This document shows, piece by piece, positions 16,539 to 24,412 of a DNA stretch of 49,583 bases. The notes under the pieces are model-generated. The model was not told the origin of the DNA. It was given only the letters and a program-made list of their open reading frames with translations, and did not search any database. Source of the DNA: Paraburkholderia ferrariae NBRC 106233 (GTDB lineage: Bacteria > Pseudomonadota > Gammaproteobacteria > Burkholderiales > Burkholderiaceae). The DNA lies in the NCBI RefSeq assembly GCF_000685035.1, contig NZ_BAYB01000051.1, positions 1 through 49,583 of the forward strand. The letters are read 5' to 3'. Made by a program: the position numbers and the translations under genes. Each line of letters opens with the position of its first letter. Position 1 is the first letter of the stretch.

Positions 16539-18089
16539 ATGACAAACAATCTCGAAAAGCGCGGCAACGTCTATTACTTCCGCCGCAAAATTCCCGTCGA
16601 TCTTCAAAGGCACTTCCAGCGAGCGCAAGTCATGTATTCGCTGAGGACGCGCGACTACGCTGAAGCCAAGCGCCTTGCTGCCGAGCACACGGTAGCGATA
16701 AACGTGCAATTTGAAGACGCCCGCAGGAGGCTCGGTGAGCCTGCATCGCCACCTAAGCGGGAGCCGGTGGTACTGCGCGAATACGTCTTGGACCCTGACA
16801 CGCTCGACGGCCTGCCATCGGGGCAGAAGGTGCTTTTCGACCCCACCAATCCGGGCGACCATGTAGAGGTCACGCTTGCCGGCGAACCTGCGGCGCTCCT
16901 GTATGAGGACGCCGTGCTAAGGGGTAGCGGGGAGCCCTTATCCAAAGGATATAAGCGGCAGGTAAAGGACGCGCGCAAGTACAAAACTGCCTTACTCGTC
17001 GCGCGGGCGGTGGACGCAGAGCGCGTGACTCCTGCATCACCCCCGGCCAAAACAACGTATCCGAGTGCCATCAAGGGGTCAGCGTCCGAGGGGCATCTCG
17101 CCGCGCTGGCCGAATCGTGGGCTAAGGAGCGCAAGCCCGAGCAGCAGACCGTAGCGATCATGGATCGGGTGGTAGGGCGCTTCTACGAATACGTAGGCCG
17201 TGTACCCGTGAATGCGATTACTAAGGCCCATGTAGTCCAGTTCAAGGACAAGATGCTGGAAGCGGGACAGTCTAGCGCGAACACGGACGGCCATCTGACC
17301 AATCTCCGCACGCTCCTTAACTTCGCGGTCGCAAACCTTAAAGCCGAGTATAACGCTGCGGACGGCATCAAGGTGGGTGATCGACGTAACGCCAAAGCTG
17401 CGCGTCTGCCATTTGATTTGCCTGCCTTGAGGTCCATTTTCGAGAGCCCTGTTTATTCCGTAGGCTACCGGCCCGATGGCATCGATTGGGAACCCGAGGC
17501 GGCGTATTGGTTGCCCCTCATCGCCTTGTATTCCGGCGCGCGCATTGAGGAGATCGCGCAGCTTGCTCCAGGGGACGTCTACGAAGAAACCTATTACGCG
17601 GATGACGCCGAGGATACTGCTCGCTCCGCTTGGGTGTTCCGCTTTACCGACGAAGGGGAGGGGCAGGGAGTGAAGAACGGGGGCAGCGTGCGACGCATCC
17701 CGGTTCACCTCGCGCTGATCGAGCGGGGCCTAATCGAATTCATCCGGAAGCGGGTGGGCCAGAAGCGCATCTTTGCAATGGCTCTCGACAGCAGGGGCCG
17801 GGAGGGGGCGAACTTCGGCAAGTGGTTCGGTAAGTACCTGCGAAGGTCGTGCGAGGTTAAGAACGCTCGCATGACGTTTCATAGCTTTCGCCACACATTC
17901 AAGGACATCTGCCGCGCACGTGGAATAACCGAAGAGGTGCACGACGCGTTGACGGGCCACGCCTCGGGCAAGGTTTCGAGGCAGGTCTACGGGGGTCTCA
18001 CATACCCGCTTGCGCCACTTGTTGAGGCCATGGACCGATACCGTGTGCAGGGGCTGGAACTGCCCACGCCTGTTATGCAGACCCCTTAG
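16539..18089 (+). CDS. int: Tyrosine-type site-specific integrase
   Basis: A 516-residue tyrosine recombinase that would insert and excise the element at tRNA-Pro. The N-terminus has the RGNVYYFRRKIPVDLQ motif of long phage-type integrases (DUF6538 style), followed by a SAM-like core-binding domain at about 185-280. The catalytic domain shows Arg335 (SGARIEE), His448 and Arg451 (HSFRH), His474 (GHAS) and nucleophile Tyr484 (RQVYGG). All catalytic residues are present, so it is probably active. It reads away from attL in the same direction as the tRNA, with no terminator between. Confidence 0.95.
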   Translation: MTNNLEKRGNVYYFRRKIPVDLQRHFQRAQVMYSLRTRDYAEAKRLAAEHTVAINVQFEDARRRLGEPASPPKREPVVLREYVLDPDTLDGLPSGQKVLFDPTNPGDHVEVTLAGEPAALLYEDAVLRGSGEPLSKGYKRQVKDARKYKTALLVARAVDAERVTPASPPAKTTYPSAIKGSASEGHLAALAESWAKERKPEQQTVAIMDRVVGRFYEYVGRVPVNAITKAHVVQFKDKMLEAGQSSANTDGHLTNLRTLLNFAVANLKAEYNAADGIKVGDRRNAKAARLPFDLPALRSIFESPVYSVGYRPDGIDWEPEAAYWLPLIALYSGARIEEIAQLAPGDVYEETYYADDAEDTARSAWVFRFTDEGEGQGVKNGGSVRRIPVHLALIERGLIEFIRKRVGQKRIFAMALDSRGREGANFGKWFGKYLRRSCEVKNARMTFHSFRHTFKDICRARGITEEVHDALTGHASGKVSRQVYGGLTYPLAPLVEAMDRYRVQGLELPTPVMQTP

Positions 18090-18125
18090 ATACCGGAACC
18101 GCGTAAACCGCGCTATTATGAATTT

Positions 18126-18225
18126 GGCGGACCCGTAGGACTGAATCCGCCTCCGACAGGGCGAAACTCGGGATGGGCTGCCGCTGCGGGGTTTGCCGGT
18201 TCCCGACACAACAATACCGGCCCAC
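18126..18225 (+). ncRNA. Structured repeat copy 1, C4-type antisense RNA candidate
   Basis: About 100 bp that recur at 20725-20823 with only a handful of differences. GGCGGA and TCCGCC form a 6-bp stem whose loop differs in sequence and length between copies while the stem is unchanged. CCGACAGGGCG...CTCGG forms a second small hairpin, and GGGA...TCCC can close a third arm. This layout recalls the C4 antisense RNAs of P1/P4-like phage immunity regions; that identity is from memory and unverified. It lies just after the integrase stop and reads into the 3' end of the convergent gene. Confidence 0.5.
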
Positions 18226-18229
18226 CTCA

Positions 18230-19078
18230 TCACCTCATGGCTTTCCGCCTCGCGGTTTGCGCCGCCGGTAATTCACGGTCGGTCTCGCCCTGCTGCTCCT
18301 GGGTCGTCGCCCGTGCCGCCGACTCTCGATACACGGCTACGCTCGGCCGCGCTTTTACATCCTCGTAAAGATGATGCTCCGGCCAGTTTTTCGCGGCCAT
18401 GATCTTCTCTTGAAGGACATTTTTGGACTTGGCCGGTACGATCACCTCGCCTGTCCGTGCATCCTTCTGTTCGGGATACTCGCCCGGTATGTAGATGGAA
18501 TCCCACGCCTCCCTGTCGGCGAACTCCCACAGGAACACCTTGAGGTCCGTCGAGGATGGTGGCACAGGTACGTCGAATTGCTTACCGCTTACCGGGTCTT
18601 GTACGGTTGTGCCCTTGACGTTGTAGCCATTTGGCCCACGCAGATTCGCGTAGGTTCGTTTGCCGTCCTTGCTCTTGGAGTGGAAAATCTCTACGAGGTA
18701 CGGCTCGCCCAAAAGCTCGGCCATGTGTTTAGCTTTGCCCGAGTAGTTCATCTGCCGGAACAGCTTGTAGAAGTGTGCTTTCTCGTTCAGGACGAGGTTT
18801 TCCCATGCCGCGATACGCTGCGGTTCCTTCTCGCCGTTTGCATCGCGCGGCGGATGGTTCGGGCCGGAAAGCTCAAAAACGAGGCCCACCTTGTCGCGGA
18901 CTTTCTTCTGTCCTTGAAACTCTTCCTCGTGCTTGCCTACCTCGTAGTAGCCAACGAACCGGGCGCGGGCAATCCCATCAGCAGGGACTTCGTGGCCGCC
19001 TCCTTGTACTTTGCTAATGTGAGGACTGCGCTTGGCGGCCTGCGCGATCAAGTCCCAGAAGGATAATTTACCTGTCAT
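18230..19078 (-). CDS. Conserved phage-type protein of unknown function
   Basis: A 282-residue soluble protein starting MTGKLSFWDLIAQAAKR; a longer frame to 19153 has an atypical N-terminus, so I prefer ATG 19078. It has aromatic-rich beta segments (IARARFVGYYEVGKHEEEF, LVFELSGPNHPP), a central HFYKLFRQMNYSGKAKHMAE helix pair and a highly charged, probably disordered tail. The architecture suggests a phage DNA-metabolism protein such as an ssDNA-binding partner, but I do not recognise a defined family. It is divergent from the gene at 19159. Confidence 0.7.
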   Translation of the reverse strand: MTGKLSFWDLIAQAAKRSPHISKVQGGGHEVPADGIARARFVGYYEVGKHEEEFQGQKKVRDKVGLVFELSGPNHPPRDANGEKEPQRIAAWENLVLNEKAHFYKLFRQMNYSGKAKHMAELLGEPYLVEIFHSKSKDGKRTYANLRGPNGYNVKGTTVQDPVSGKQFDVPVPPSSTDLKVFLWEFADREAWDSIYIPGEYPEQKDARTGEVIVPAKSKNVLQEKIMAAKNWPEHHLYEDVKARPSVAVYRESAARATTQEQQGETDRELPAAQTARRKAMR

Positions 19079-19158
19079 GCTGCGGGTGCTCCGGTTCAGG
19101 ATAGGAGCGGGTATATTGCGGGGACACGCCGTCACGGGCCAGATAGGATACACGCGGG

Positions 19159-19815
19159 ATGCAACAAGCCACCGACATATATACCCATATGATTAGCGAA
19201 GCAGCCAACCGGCTTGCCGCTGCCTCAACGTTCCTCGATTTGTTCAAGGACGGTAAAGGTGTTGCCTATCTAGAAGCGTCCGCGCTGCAATTGCGCAAGG
19301 GGTTAGAGGCAATCGCATTTGCTGCCATCGCACCCAATCACTCGGCGTATGCAAAGCATCGCGCCAAGGCTGAGAAGAGTCCCGACTACACCAAGGACTA
19401 CCACGCTAAGCGGATACTAAACGATCTGGCGCGAGTCAACCCCGACTTTTATCCGCTACCTATTCTGCCCGGTAAAAACATTGCCCCCGTGAGTTCGCCT
19501 AACAACCTCTTTCACTACGACTGCAAGGAATCGGGCTACCTCACAAAAGACGCATTTACCGACATTTACGACCGCCTTGGCAAGCATTTGCATGCGCGCA
19601 ATCCTTGGAGCACAGGGAGCGCACTGGCGGGCTTACCTGAGCTTATCGCCAGCACGGTGGAGGCTGCACACGGCCTTATTGAACTACACGTCGCATTTAT
19701 TCGTACCCCCGAAGTCTCAGGGGTGTGGCTGGTAGAGATTCCGCGCGGCTCGCTAGTGCCAAAGATGATACTGGCCCAGGCGGAAGGCCCGTATGTCGTT
19801 CTGAGGCACCCTTAA
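19159..19815 (+). CDS. Possible HEPN-like protein, cargo gene
   Basis: A 218-residue protein, mostly alpha-helical in its first 165 residues, with a beta-rich end (WLVEIPRGSLVP). Residues 139-145 read RLGKHLH and are followed by ARN, fitting the R-X4-6-H motif of HEPN ribonuclease domains; an earlier long helix carries LRKGLEAIAFAAI. HEPN proteins are common RNA-cleaving effectors in phage defence. The motif is short and the assignment tentative. The gene is on the plus strand among minus-strand phage genes and so looks like separately regulated cargo. Confidence 0.6.
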   Translation: MQQATDIYTHMISEAANRLAAASTFLDLFKDGKGVAYLEASALQLRKGLEAIAFAAIAPNHSAYAKHRAKAEKSPDYTKDYHAKRILNDLARVNPDFYPLPILPGKNIAPVSSPNNLFHYDCKESGYLTKDAFTDIYDRLGKHLHARNPWSTGSALAGLPELIASTVEAAHGLIELHVAFIRTPEVSGVWLVEIPRGSLVPKMILAQAEGPYVVLRHP

Positions 19816-19839
19816 AGGGCAACACCATGAGCGAGCCTG

Positions 19840-20274
19840 TTACGAGCCTAAACAGGCTTTCTCCTCTGCTGCGCGACGCTTCACGAGGCCGGCCAGTTTC
19901 TTACCTCCGCTATACACCCATGCGGCGAGGCCCTTACAGGCTTGCTCATGGCGTCCTGCATTCAAGTCCCGCAAGATGGTCGAGCGGGCGAAATTCCCCT
20001 GCCCCACGTTGAAAGTGAAGTCCGTATAGGCCAAGTCCTCGCCCGCAGTCAGAGGCACCTTTGCGAGCGATTTAACGGCCCTCTGTGCCGTCGCGATATC
20101 CTGCCCTAGCAGGTAGCTACAAACGTCGTCCGAGTACGTAGCGCCGGCTTTTAGTGGCTTTCCGTCCGGTCCTGTGTAGGCGTGGCCGGCGCATACCGTC
20201 GAGATTCCTGCCGGGTCTTTGTAGACCGTGTTGCGGATGCCCTCATAACCCGAAGTGAAGAGGGCAATAGCCAC
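19840..20274 (-). CDS. Phage endolysin, GH24 lysozyme
   Basis: A T4-lysozyme-type muramidase that cleaves peptidoglycan at lysis. The catalytic E-8x-D-5x-T triad is Glu11, Asp20 and Thr26, counted from the GTG at 20274. The rest matches the family (FNVGQGNF, then an ARST segment). From GTG only ten residues precede the catalytic Glu. The frame stays open upstream to a stop near 20337 and encodes an Ala/Gly-rich stretch like a signal-arrest-release segment. That stretch has no ATG, GTG or TTG; an ATA at 20325 sits behind TAGGACTACTAT. No holin or spanin is seen nearby. Confidence 0.85.
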   Translation of the reverse strand: MAIALFTSGYEGIRNTVYKDPAGISTVCAGHAYTGPDGKPLKAGATYSDDVCSYLLGQDIATAQRAVKSLAKVPLTAGEDLAYTDFTFNVGQGNFARSTILRDLNAGRHEQACKGLAAWVYSGGKKLAGLVKRRAAEEKACLGS

Positions 20275-20724
20275 CGCCGCCGAACCTGCCGCCCTGGCGA
20301 CGATAGCCGTATTGATTTTTGCTATATAGTAGTCCTATTGGGTATAGATGGAAGAAAGGCCGCTTGTGAACCGCGATAGATTGCGCGCCATGGGATCAGC
20401 CGCTTCGACCGGGCATTAGTAGAGACGAGCGATTCAGGAGTCCCGCGTTCGGTCTGGAGGCTTGATGCGGCCACCTGTTCTATCACGTCCTCCATCCCAT
20501 AGAAGTCGCGGAACGCGGGACATACTTTGATGACCTTATTCGTAAAGATGTGCGACAGGCGGGGATCGTTGCTGGTGTCGCGCTGCTGGGGTTTGCCAAC
20601 CCGCCGCTTCCGGCAACAGGGTCAATAACTCACAGTCATTCGATCCCAAAGACGGTCTCCTCTCTTCCGCATGACTATCCCAAGTAATCAGACACGGACT
20701 TGCAATCGCGCTAAGATACAGGTC
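20275..20724. other. Gene-poor stretch with a possible decayed reading frame
   Basis: No confident gene lies between the endolysin and the repeat at 20725. On the plus strand, 20466-20687 is open for about 73 codons and encodes protein-like sequence with a hydrophobic stretch (DVRQAGIVAGVALLGF). It has no ATG, GTG or TTG that would include that stretch, so it may be the remnant of a gene that has lost its 5' end. Confidence 0.4.
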
Positions 20725-20823
20725 GGCGGACCCGTAAGCTGCATCCGCCTCCGACAGGGCGAAACTCGGGATGGGCTGCCGCTGCGGGGTTTACCGGTTC
20801 CCGACACAACAATACCGGCCCAC
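20725..20823 (+). ncRNA. Structured repeat copy 2, C4-type antisense RNA candidate
   Basis: The second copy of the repeat at 18126-18225, in the same orientation. The GGCGGA/TCCGCC stem is intact and its loop is one base shorter with several changes; the remaining ~70 bp differ at one position (G/A in the GGTTT-CCGG stretch). It ends 62 bp before the potassium-channel-like gene on the same strand, so it could lie in that gene's 5' leader. Confidence 0.5.
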
Positions 20824-20884
20824 ACTGTTTCTGCGTGCCGCCCATACCGGGGCAGATGCCCCCCGGTAAAATAATCTTATTAGA

Positions 20885-21409
20885 ATGCGAAAAAATTATT
20901 TTGTTGTTTTATCGTTAATCTTGACGATAAGTTCCATCCTATTGTCAGCAAGCACGGGAAGCACGTATCTTTATCATGATCTAGCATTTTATGTCGCCTC
21001 CATTACCGGTGTGGCGTTGCTCGTCCTGCTGTTATTTCGCATGACGCAGATGAAAATCGCGGACGACGAAATAAAAGGTCAGGACTGGGGAATTCCTTTT
21101 ATATACACAATGGGCTTCGTCCTGCTTGTCGTGTTTTACATTATTGAATGGTACTTTCTTGGTTGCTACGGGCCACCCAATCCAAGTGATCGGAAGCAAT
21201 TGTTGAGTGAGCTAGCAAATCATCCCGGATTGCAGGATTCAATTTACTTCTCAATAATTACGTCAACCACATTGGGATATGGTGATCTCGCTCCACTTAC
21301 AGGTGGGGCAAAAATGCTGGCATCCACTCAGGCGCTAACCTGTTCGATTTACATGGCTACTGGCTTGGCCATTCTTTTAACCAAACGCCGAGACCCTGTT
21401 AAGCAATGA
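20885..21409 (+). CDS. Potassium-channel-like membrane protein, cargo gene
   Basis: A 174-residue integral membrane protein. Hydrophobic segments lie at about 6-24, 31-51, 74-93 and 146-163. Between the last two is a pore helix with TTLGYGD at residues 128-134, the canonical K+ selectivity filter. It has no RCK, cyclic-nucleotide or voltage-sensor domain. The gene is clearly more AT-rich than its surroundings, and its ribosome site is weak. It overlaps the convergent gene's 3' end by 11 bp. A structured repeat lies 62 bp upstream. Ion conduction is inferred from the filter; a role in superinfection exclusion or abortive infection would be speculation. Confidence 0.8.
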   Translation: MRKNYFVVLSLILTISSILLSASTGSTYLYHDLAFYVASITGVALLVLLLFRMTQMKIADDEIKGQDWGIPFIYTMGFVLLVVFYIIEWYFLGCYGPPNPSDRKQLLSELANHPGLQDSIYFSIITSTTLGYGDLAPLTGGAKMLASTQALTCSIYMATGLAILLTKRRDPVKQ

Positions 21410-22223
21410 TCGGGGCAGATTGCTTCGTCCTCAACGCCTGTCGAACCGGCAATACAAGTGTCGCTTTGCAAGCCTCCCCAATCCGTTCCCGCTTGGTTGT
21501 CCGCGAGGACACCTGAAATTCGCGCGTCAGGGTCTGGTCATCGGCCAAGATGCCGCGCTTGTACAGAATGGCCTTCAATGCCTTACGCTTGCGTGCCTTG
21601 TGGTTCGGTAGGATGCAGGCGCACGTATATGCAATCCATCTGTCGAGCAAATCGGCCAGAGGTTCCAAGAGACCGCCCCGACTGTTACGCATCTTGAGCA
21701 CATACCGGATGAACTCTCGCTCGGTTGGCGCACTGGCGGCGATCAAGCCGTGAATGCGAATAGCGCGGTCGGATGGCGAGTCCGCAACGTATGCACCACG
21801 TTTGCGGGCCTCTGTGCTGGTCAGAATCTCGCCGGTCTCGGCATCGGCCCAAGTATCCGGCTGTACCTGCGTCACCTTGCCGAGAACGGGCCTCGCACGC
21901 CAACCAATCGCGTTCAGTTCGATTTTGCTACGCGTCCGATGAATGCCGCTGATAGGTACGCATCGCGGCGGCGGGTAACTCCCGGCGTACTGTTCGTCAT
22001 CGTCCAGCGTGCTTCTACGGCTGCCCCATCCATACACGGGCCGAGGCTGGTAGTTGGCCTGGTGTTTAGCGATTTCCTCATCGGTAAAGCGGCGCTTCTT
22101 GAAAAGATGCGGATAGTTGATCGTGTCGGGATCGTGTACAAGCTGCCCCGATGCAGCCAGATTTTGTATCAGGCGGGATACGTCAAAGCTGATCTTGAAT
22201 TCTCCAAAAGTGGTGGAAAACAC
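21399..22223 (-). CDS. Hypothetical protein, possibly a replication or regulatory protein
   Basis: A 274-residue protein of no family I recognise. It has a proline/arginine-rich middle (YGWGSRRSTL region), a DAETGEIL segment, and a basic C-terminal half with HKARKRKALKAILYKR and FQVSSRTTKRERIGEACKA, which looks like a helix-turn-helix or nucleic-acid-binding part. The GTG start at 22223 has no good ribosome site, so the true start may be internal. It is convergent with the channel gene, overlapping it by 11 bp, and lies 160 bp downstream of the HNH gene. Confidence 0.55.
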   Translation of the reverse strand: MFSTTFGEFKISFDVSRLIQNLAASGQLVHDPDTINYPHLFKKRRFTDEEIAKHQANYQPRPVYGWGSRRSTLDDDEQYAGSYPPPRCVPISGIHRTRSKIELNAIGWRARPVLGKVTQVQPDTWADAETGEILTSTEARKRGAYVADSPSDRAIRIHGLIAASAPTEREFIRYVLKMRNSRGGLLEPLADLLDRWIAYTCACILPNHKARKRKALKAILYKRGILADDQTLTREFQVSSRTTKRERIGEACKATLVLPVRQALRTKQSAPIIA

Positions 22224-22383
22224 CAGATTTCAAAAACTGAAACCCTTGCGGGACGGGGCTTTTCGGACCCGACTATTATTAATATACGGCGAGATACCGG
22301 AATGGTTCTTTGGGATGACGATTCAGGCATCGTACTCGCTCTGCCCGGTCTGCTATCGCAACCCGAACATAGCTCGTCCTGAA

Positions 22384-22812
22384 TCAACGGTTCCAATGAT
22401 GACTAGCATCAAGTGGAAATCCATCAGGTCCGTAAGCACTCTTGACCTTGTATCCGTTATCTTTGTTGGTCTTGTCTACATGGCAATCATGGCAGAGCAA
22501 TTGCAAGTTCTCATCTGCATCTGTTCCGCCTTGTTCAACCGGGATGATGTGGTCTACTTCTCCGGTACGGACAGCAATGCCGCAGCATTGACAGGTGTAC
22601 TTATCCCGTAGCCGGATACGCTCTCGTATGGTCTGCCATGCACCACCCGACAGGTCACTGAGGCGCTTACCCTCGGACTGTCCGGCCCGCACAGCACGCC
22701 GCCCATTCCTCGGTCTACGCTTAGTCCCAGTGCTGGACGATGCAACACAGAACGGACAGCGCCATTCAAGCCCTGTTGGTTGCCATTCAGGATGCTTGCT
22801 ACATTCTGACAA
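22384..22812 (-). CDS. HNH endonuclease (TTG start)
   Basis: A 142-residue HNH nuclease. An N-terminal CPFC knuckle (Cys19, Cys22) is followed by a basic linker and then the HNH fold: Cys73-x2-Cys76, Asp86-His87 (VDHIIPVEQGG), Asn101, then Cys106-x2-Cys109-His110. Small HNH proteins of this type often sit by terminase genes and assist DNA packaging, but no terminase is present here. TTG 22812 is chosen because AATAAGGAG lies seven bases before it; the open frame above it is not protein-like. Confidence 0.85.
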   Translation of the reverse strand: MSECSKHPEWQPTGLEWRCPFCVASSSTGTKRRPRNGRRAVRAGQSEGKRLSDLSGGAWQTIRERIRLRDKYTCQCCGIAVRTGEVDHIIPVEQGGTDADENLQLLCHDCHVDKTNKDNGYKVKSAYGPDGFPLDASHHWNR

Positions 22813-23164
22813 TAACGCACTCCTTATTATAGGCCCGTAGAGCCGTTGCAATGATTTGGGTATACCGTGCCATACCCATCGCGCTGCAAGGGTTTCAGAG
22901 AGGCCGTACGACAGTCGTAGAGGTATTCGCATACGGGGGGGGTATCGGAAATTGCGGAGGTCGAAGGCCGAAGCACCGACTGGTCAAAGTCAAAATATCG
23001 CTAAGTCCAAAAATTCCTGACCGAAACTGACCACCGCTCTTGAAAGCTCAAGGAAGTCCTTAATTCCGGCAGGAAATCTCCCGAGAGGCGCTTGGCTAGC
23101 CCTATGGATACCCCGCCTGGCACACTCTCGAATAAAATAAGGCGTCCATTCGACGGGAGAGGCC
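22813..23164. other. Intergenic stretch
   Basis: This 352-bp gap between the HNH gene and the plus-strand gene at 23165 has no supportable gene. It contains a run of eight G at 22935-22942, a possible slippage site, and an AATAAAAT tract at about 23131-23138 that could be the -10 element for the next gene. Confidence 0.4.
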
Positions 23165-23689
23165 ATGAGCGATTTTGTGACGGCTTTAGTAGCCTTTGCC
23201 GGGGTAGTTGCAGGCGGCTACTTTAACAATTTCATAGGCGAGGATTACCGCCGCTTCCGAGACGGGCAGGCTCTGGCCGGGGCGCTTGCTGGTGAACTGA
23301 AATCTCACGGCACTGCAATCCCGACCCTCAAGACCACACTTGAGAACCTGCTCTCCAGGCTGGAGGGGCCAAACGGTAGCCTCCAGGTTGTGCAGCGTGA
23401 TTTTGAATCGGCCAACAGCCCCGTATTTGACGCGAACGTGGGCCGGATAGGGTTGCTTGGACCGCAATTGGCGGAGGAGGTTGCGTACGTCTATGAGGCA
23501 ATCCGAGCCTTTCGAATGACCACAAAGACGCTTGCAAAGTTCGCCCACGAGGTTGAGCCGGCGCATTCGGCCATGATGCTACGAAACGCGTTGCAGTTAG
23601 TCGAGAACGCTGACAAGCGGGGAACCGATCTCGTCGTCGCCCTGCGGGCATTTGCAATCGAGCGATATCGATTTCCGTGGAGTAGGTAG
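23165..23689 (+). CDS. Membrane-anchored hypothetical protein, cargo gene
   Basis: A 174-residue protein with one N-terminal transmembrane segment (about residues 4-22, TALVAFAGVVAGGYF) and a helical cytoplasmic domain. The stretch DANVGRIGLLGPQLAEEVAY resembles small bacterial membrane-anchored proteins of unknown function. GGGAGAGGCC precedes the ATG, a strong ribosome site, and an AT-rich promoter-like tract lies upstream. It is the third plus-strand gene inside the minus-strand phage block. No function can be assigned. Confidence 0.7.
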   Translation: MSDFVTALVAFAGVVAGGYFNNFIGEDYRRFRDGQALAGALAGELKSHGTAIPTLKTTLENLLSRLEGPNGSLQVVQRDFESANSPVFDANVGRIGLLGPQLAEEVAYVYEAIRAFRMTTKTLAKFAHEVEPAHSAMMLRNALQLVENADKRGTDLVVALRAFAIERYRFPWSR

Positions 23690-23766
23690 GTCCCGATGTT
23701 GTGCGCGCACGCGTGCGTGAGGGAATGACGGCCCCTACAGAACCGCCACTACCTACGCCTTACCTA

Positions 23767-24021
23767 CTATGTAGCGTCCTGCGTTCGGTACATTTGGAGC
23801 GGCAATTCCCGGGCCTTCGTTATCCATAGACCCCGGGCATTCCTACTCATTCCCCGGCCCTGCATTTCCGCAAGGGTCATACATCGCCTATCGTGCGGTA
23901 GATACTTTCCATCTGGCCCGACTCGACCGTAAGCGCCTGTCCGGTGCATGTCGAATGCTCGCGAGGACTTGAAGCGTTCTTCGCAGGACGGGCAAACGTT
24001 ATTATCGTTAGATAGCCTCAT
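23767..24021 (-). CDS. Small zinc-finger phage protein
   Basis: An 84-residue protein with an unusual zinc-binding pattern: Cys10-x2-Cys13, then FDMHR with His26, and a distant Cys47 in DRRC. The CPSCEERFKSSRAFDMHR arrangement is familiar from small phage proteins, probably DNA or protein binding. Its start overlaps the preceding gene's end by 14 bp, so the two are translationally linked. Confidence 0.7.
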   Translation of the reverse strand: MRLSNDNNVCPSCEERFKSSRAFDMHRTGAYGRVGPDGKYLPHDRRCMTLAEMQGRGMSRNARGLWITKARELPLQMYRTQDAT

Positions 24022-24412
24022 TCGCTACCCCGTGCTGGTCGTGTAGCTTCATCGCCTGTCTCACTTCGCACTGGATCACGCGTATTAGCACCTCCTCGGC
24101 TGCTACATCACGATTCGACAGTTGTTGCCGGCTGCATAGCTGATGCAGGTACCTCGCGGCACTCCGTAGATGCGCCTGGGCATCCCGTAACGACTCACCC
24201 AGTTCGCCCGTCGCCGTCCGTGCTGCCGTCAGACACGCCGTGTCAGCATCGGCGGGAGACGTGTAATTGCACGTAAGTCCCGGTCCGTAACATCGGGTGA
24301 GGATGTCGCTGCGCAGCCGCATGTTGACGCGTGCGCGTCGCTTCCCGTCACGCCATTCGTCAGTTGGCAGGTACAGCATATGGGCCGCCGTGAGAAGGTG
24401 ACTCCGGCTCAT
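24008..24412 (-). CDS. Hypothetical protein
   Basis: A 134-residue helical protein starting MSRSHLLTAAHMLYLP. It is rich in Arg, Ala and Leu with a conserved-looking LRDAQAHLRSAARYLHQL helix. No family recognised. Its ATG overlaps the stop of the previous gene by 4 bp (ATGA), and its own end overlaps the zinc-finger gene, so the three form a tight cassette. Confidence 0.55.
   Translation of the reverse strand: MSRSHLLTAAHMLYLPTDEWRDGKRRARVNMRLRSDILTRCYGPGLTCNYTSPADADTACLTAARTATGELGESLRDAQAHLRSAARYLHQLCSRQQLSNRDVAAEEVLIRVIQCEVRQAMKLHDQHGVANEAI

Noticed and set aside
20671..20874. Small ORF across repeat copy 2
   Set aside because: Its peptide pattern (GETRDGLPLRGLPVPDTT) occurs also in copy 1 because the DNA is repeated; the stems and loop-length change point to RNA structure, not to a protein.
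20885..21409. Channel gene as an ordinary holin
   Set aside because: The TTLGYGD selectivity filter is specific to K+ channels and not expected in holins, so the holin label was not used, although a lysis role cannot be excluded.
22169..22396. Small minus-strand ORF between HNH and the hypothetical gene
   Set aside because: It begins inside the HNH stop region, has a low-complexity Ser/Arg/Pro composition and overlaps the next gene in another frame; no domain is visible.
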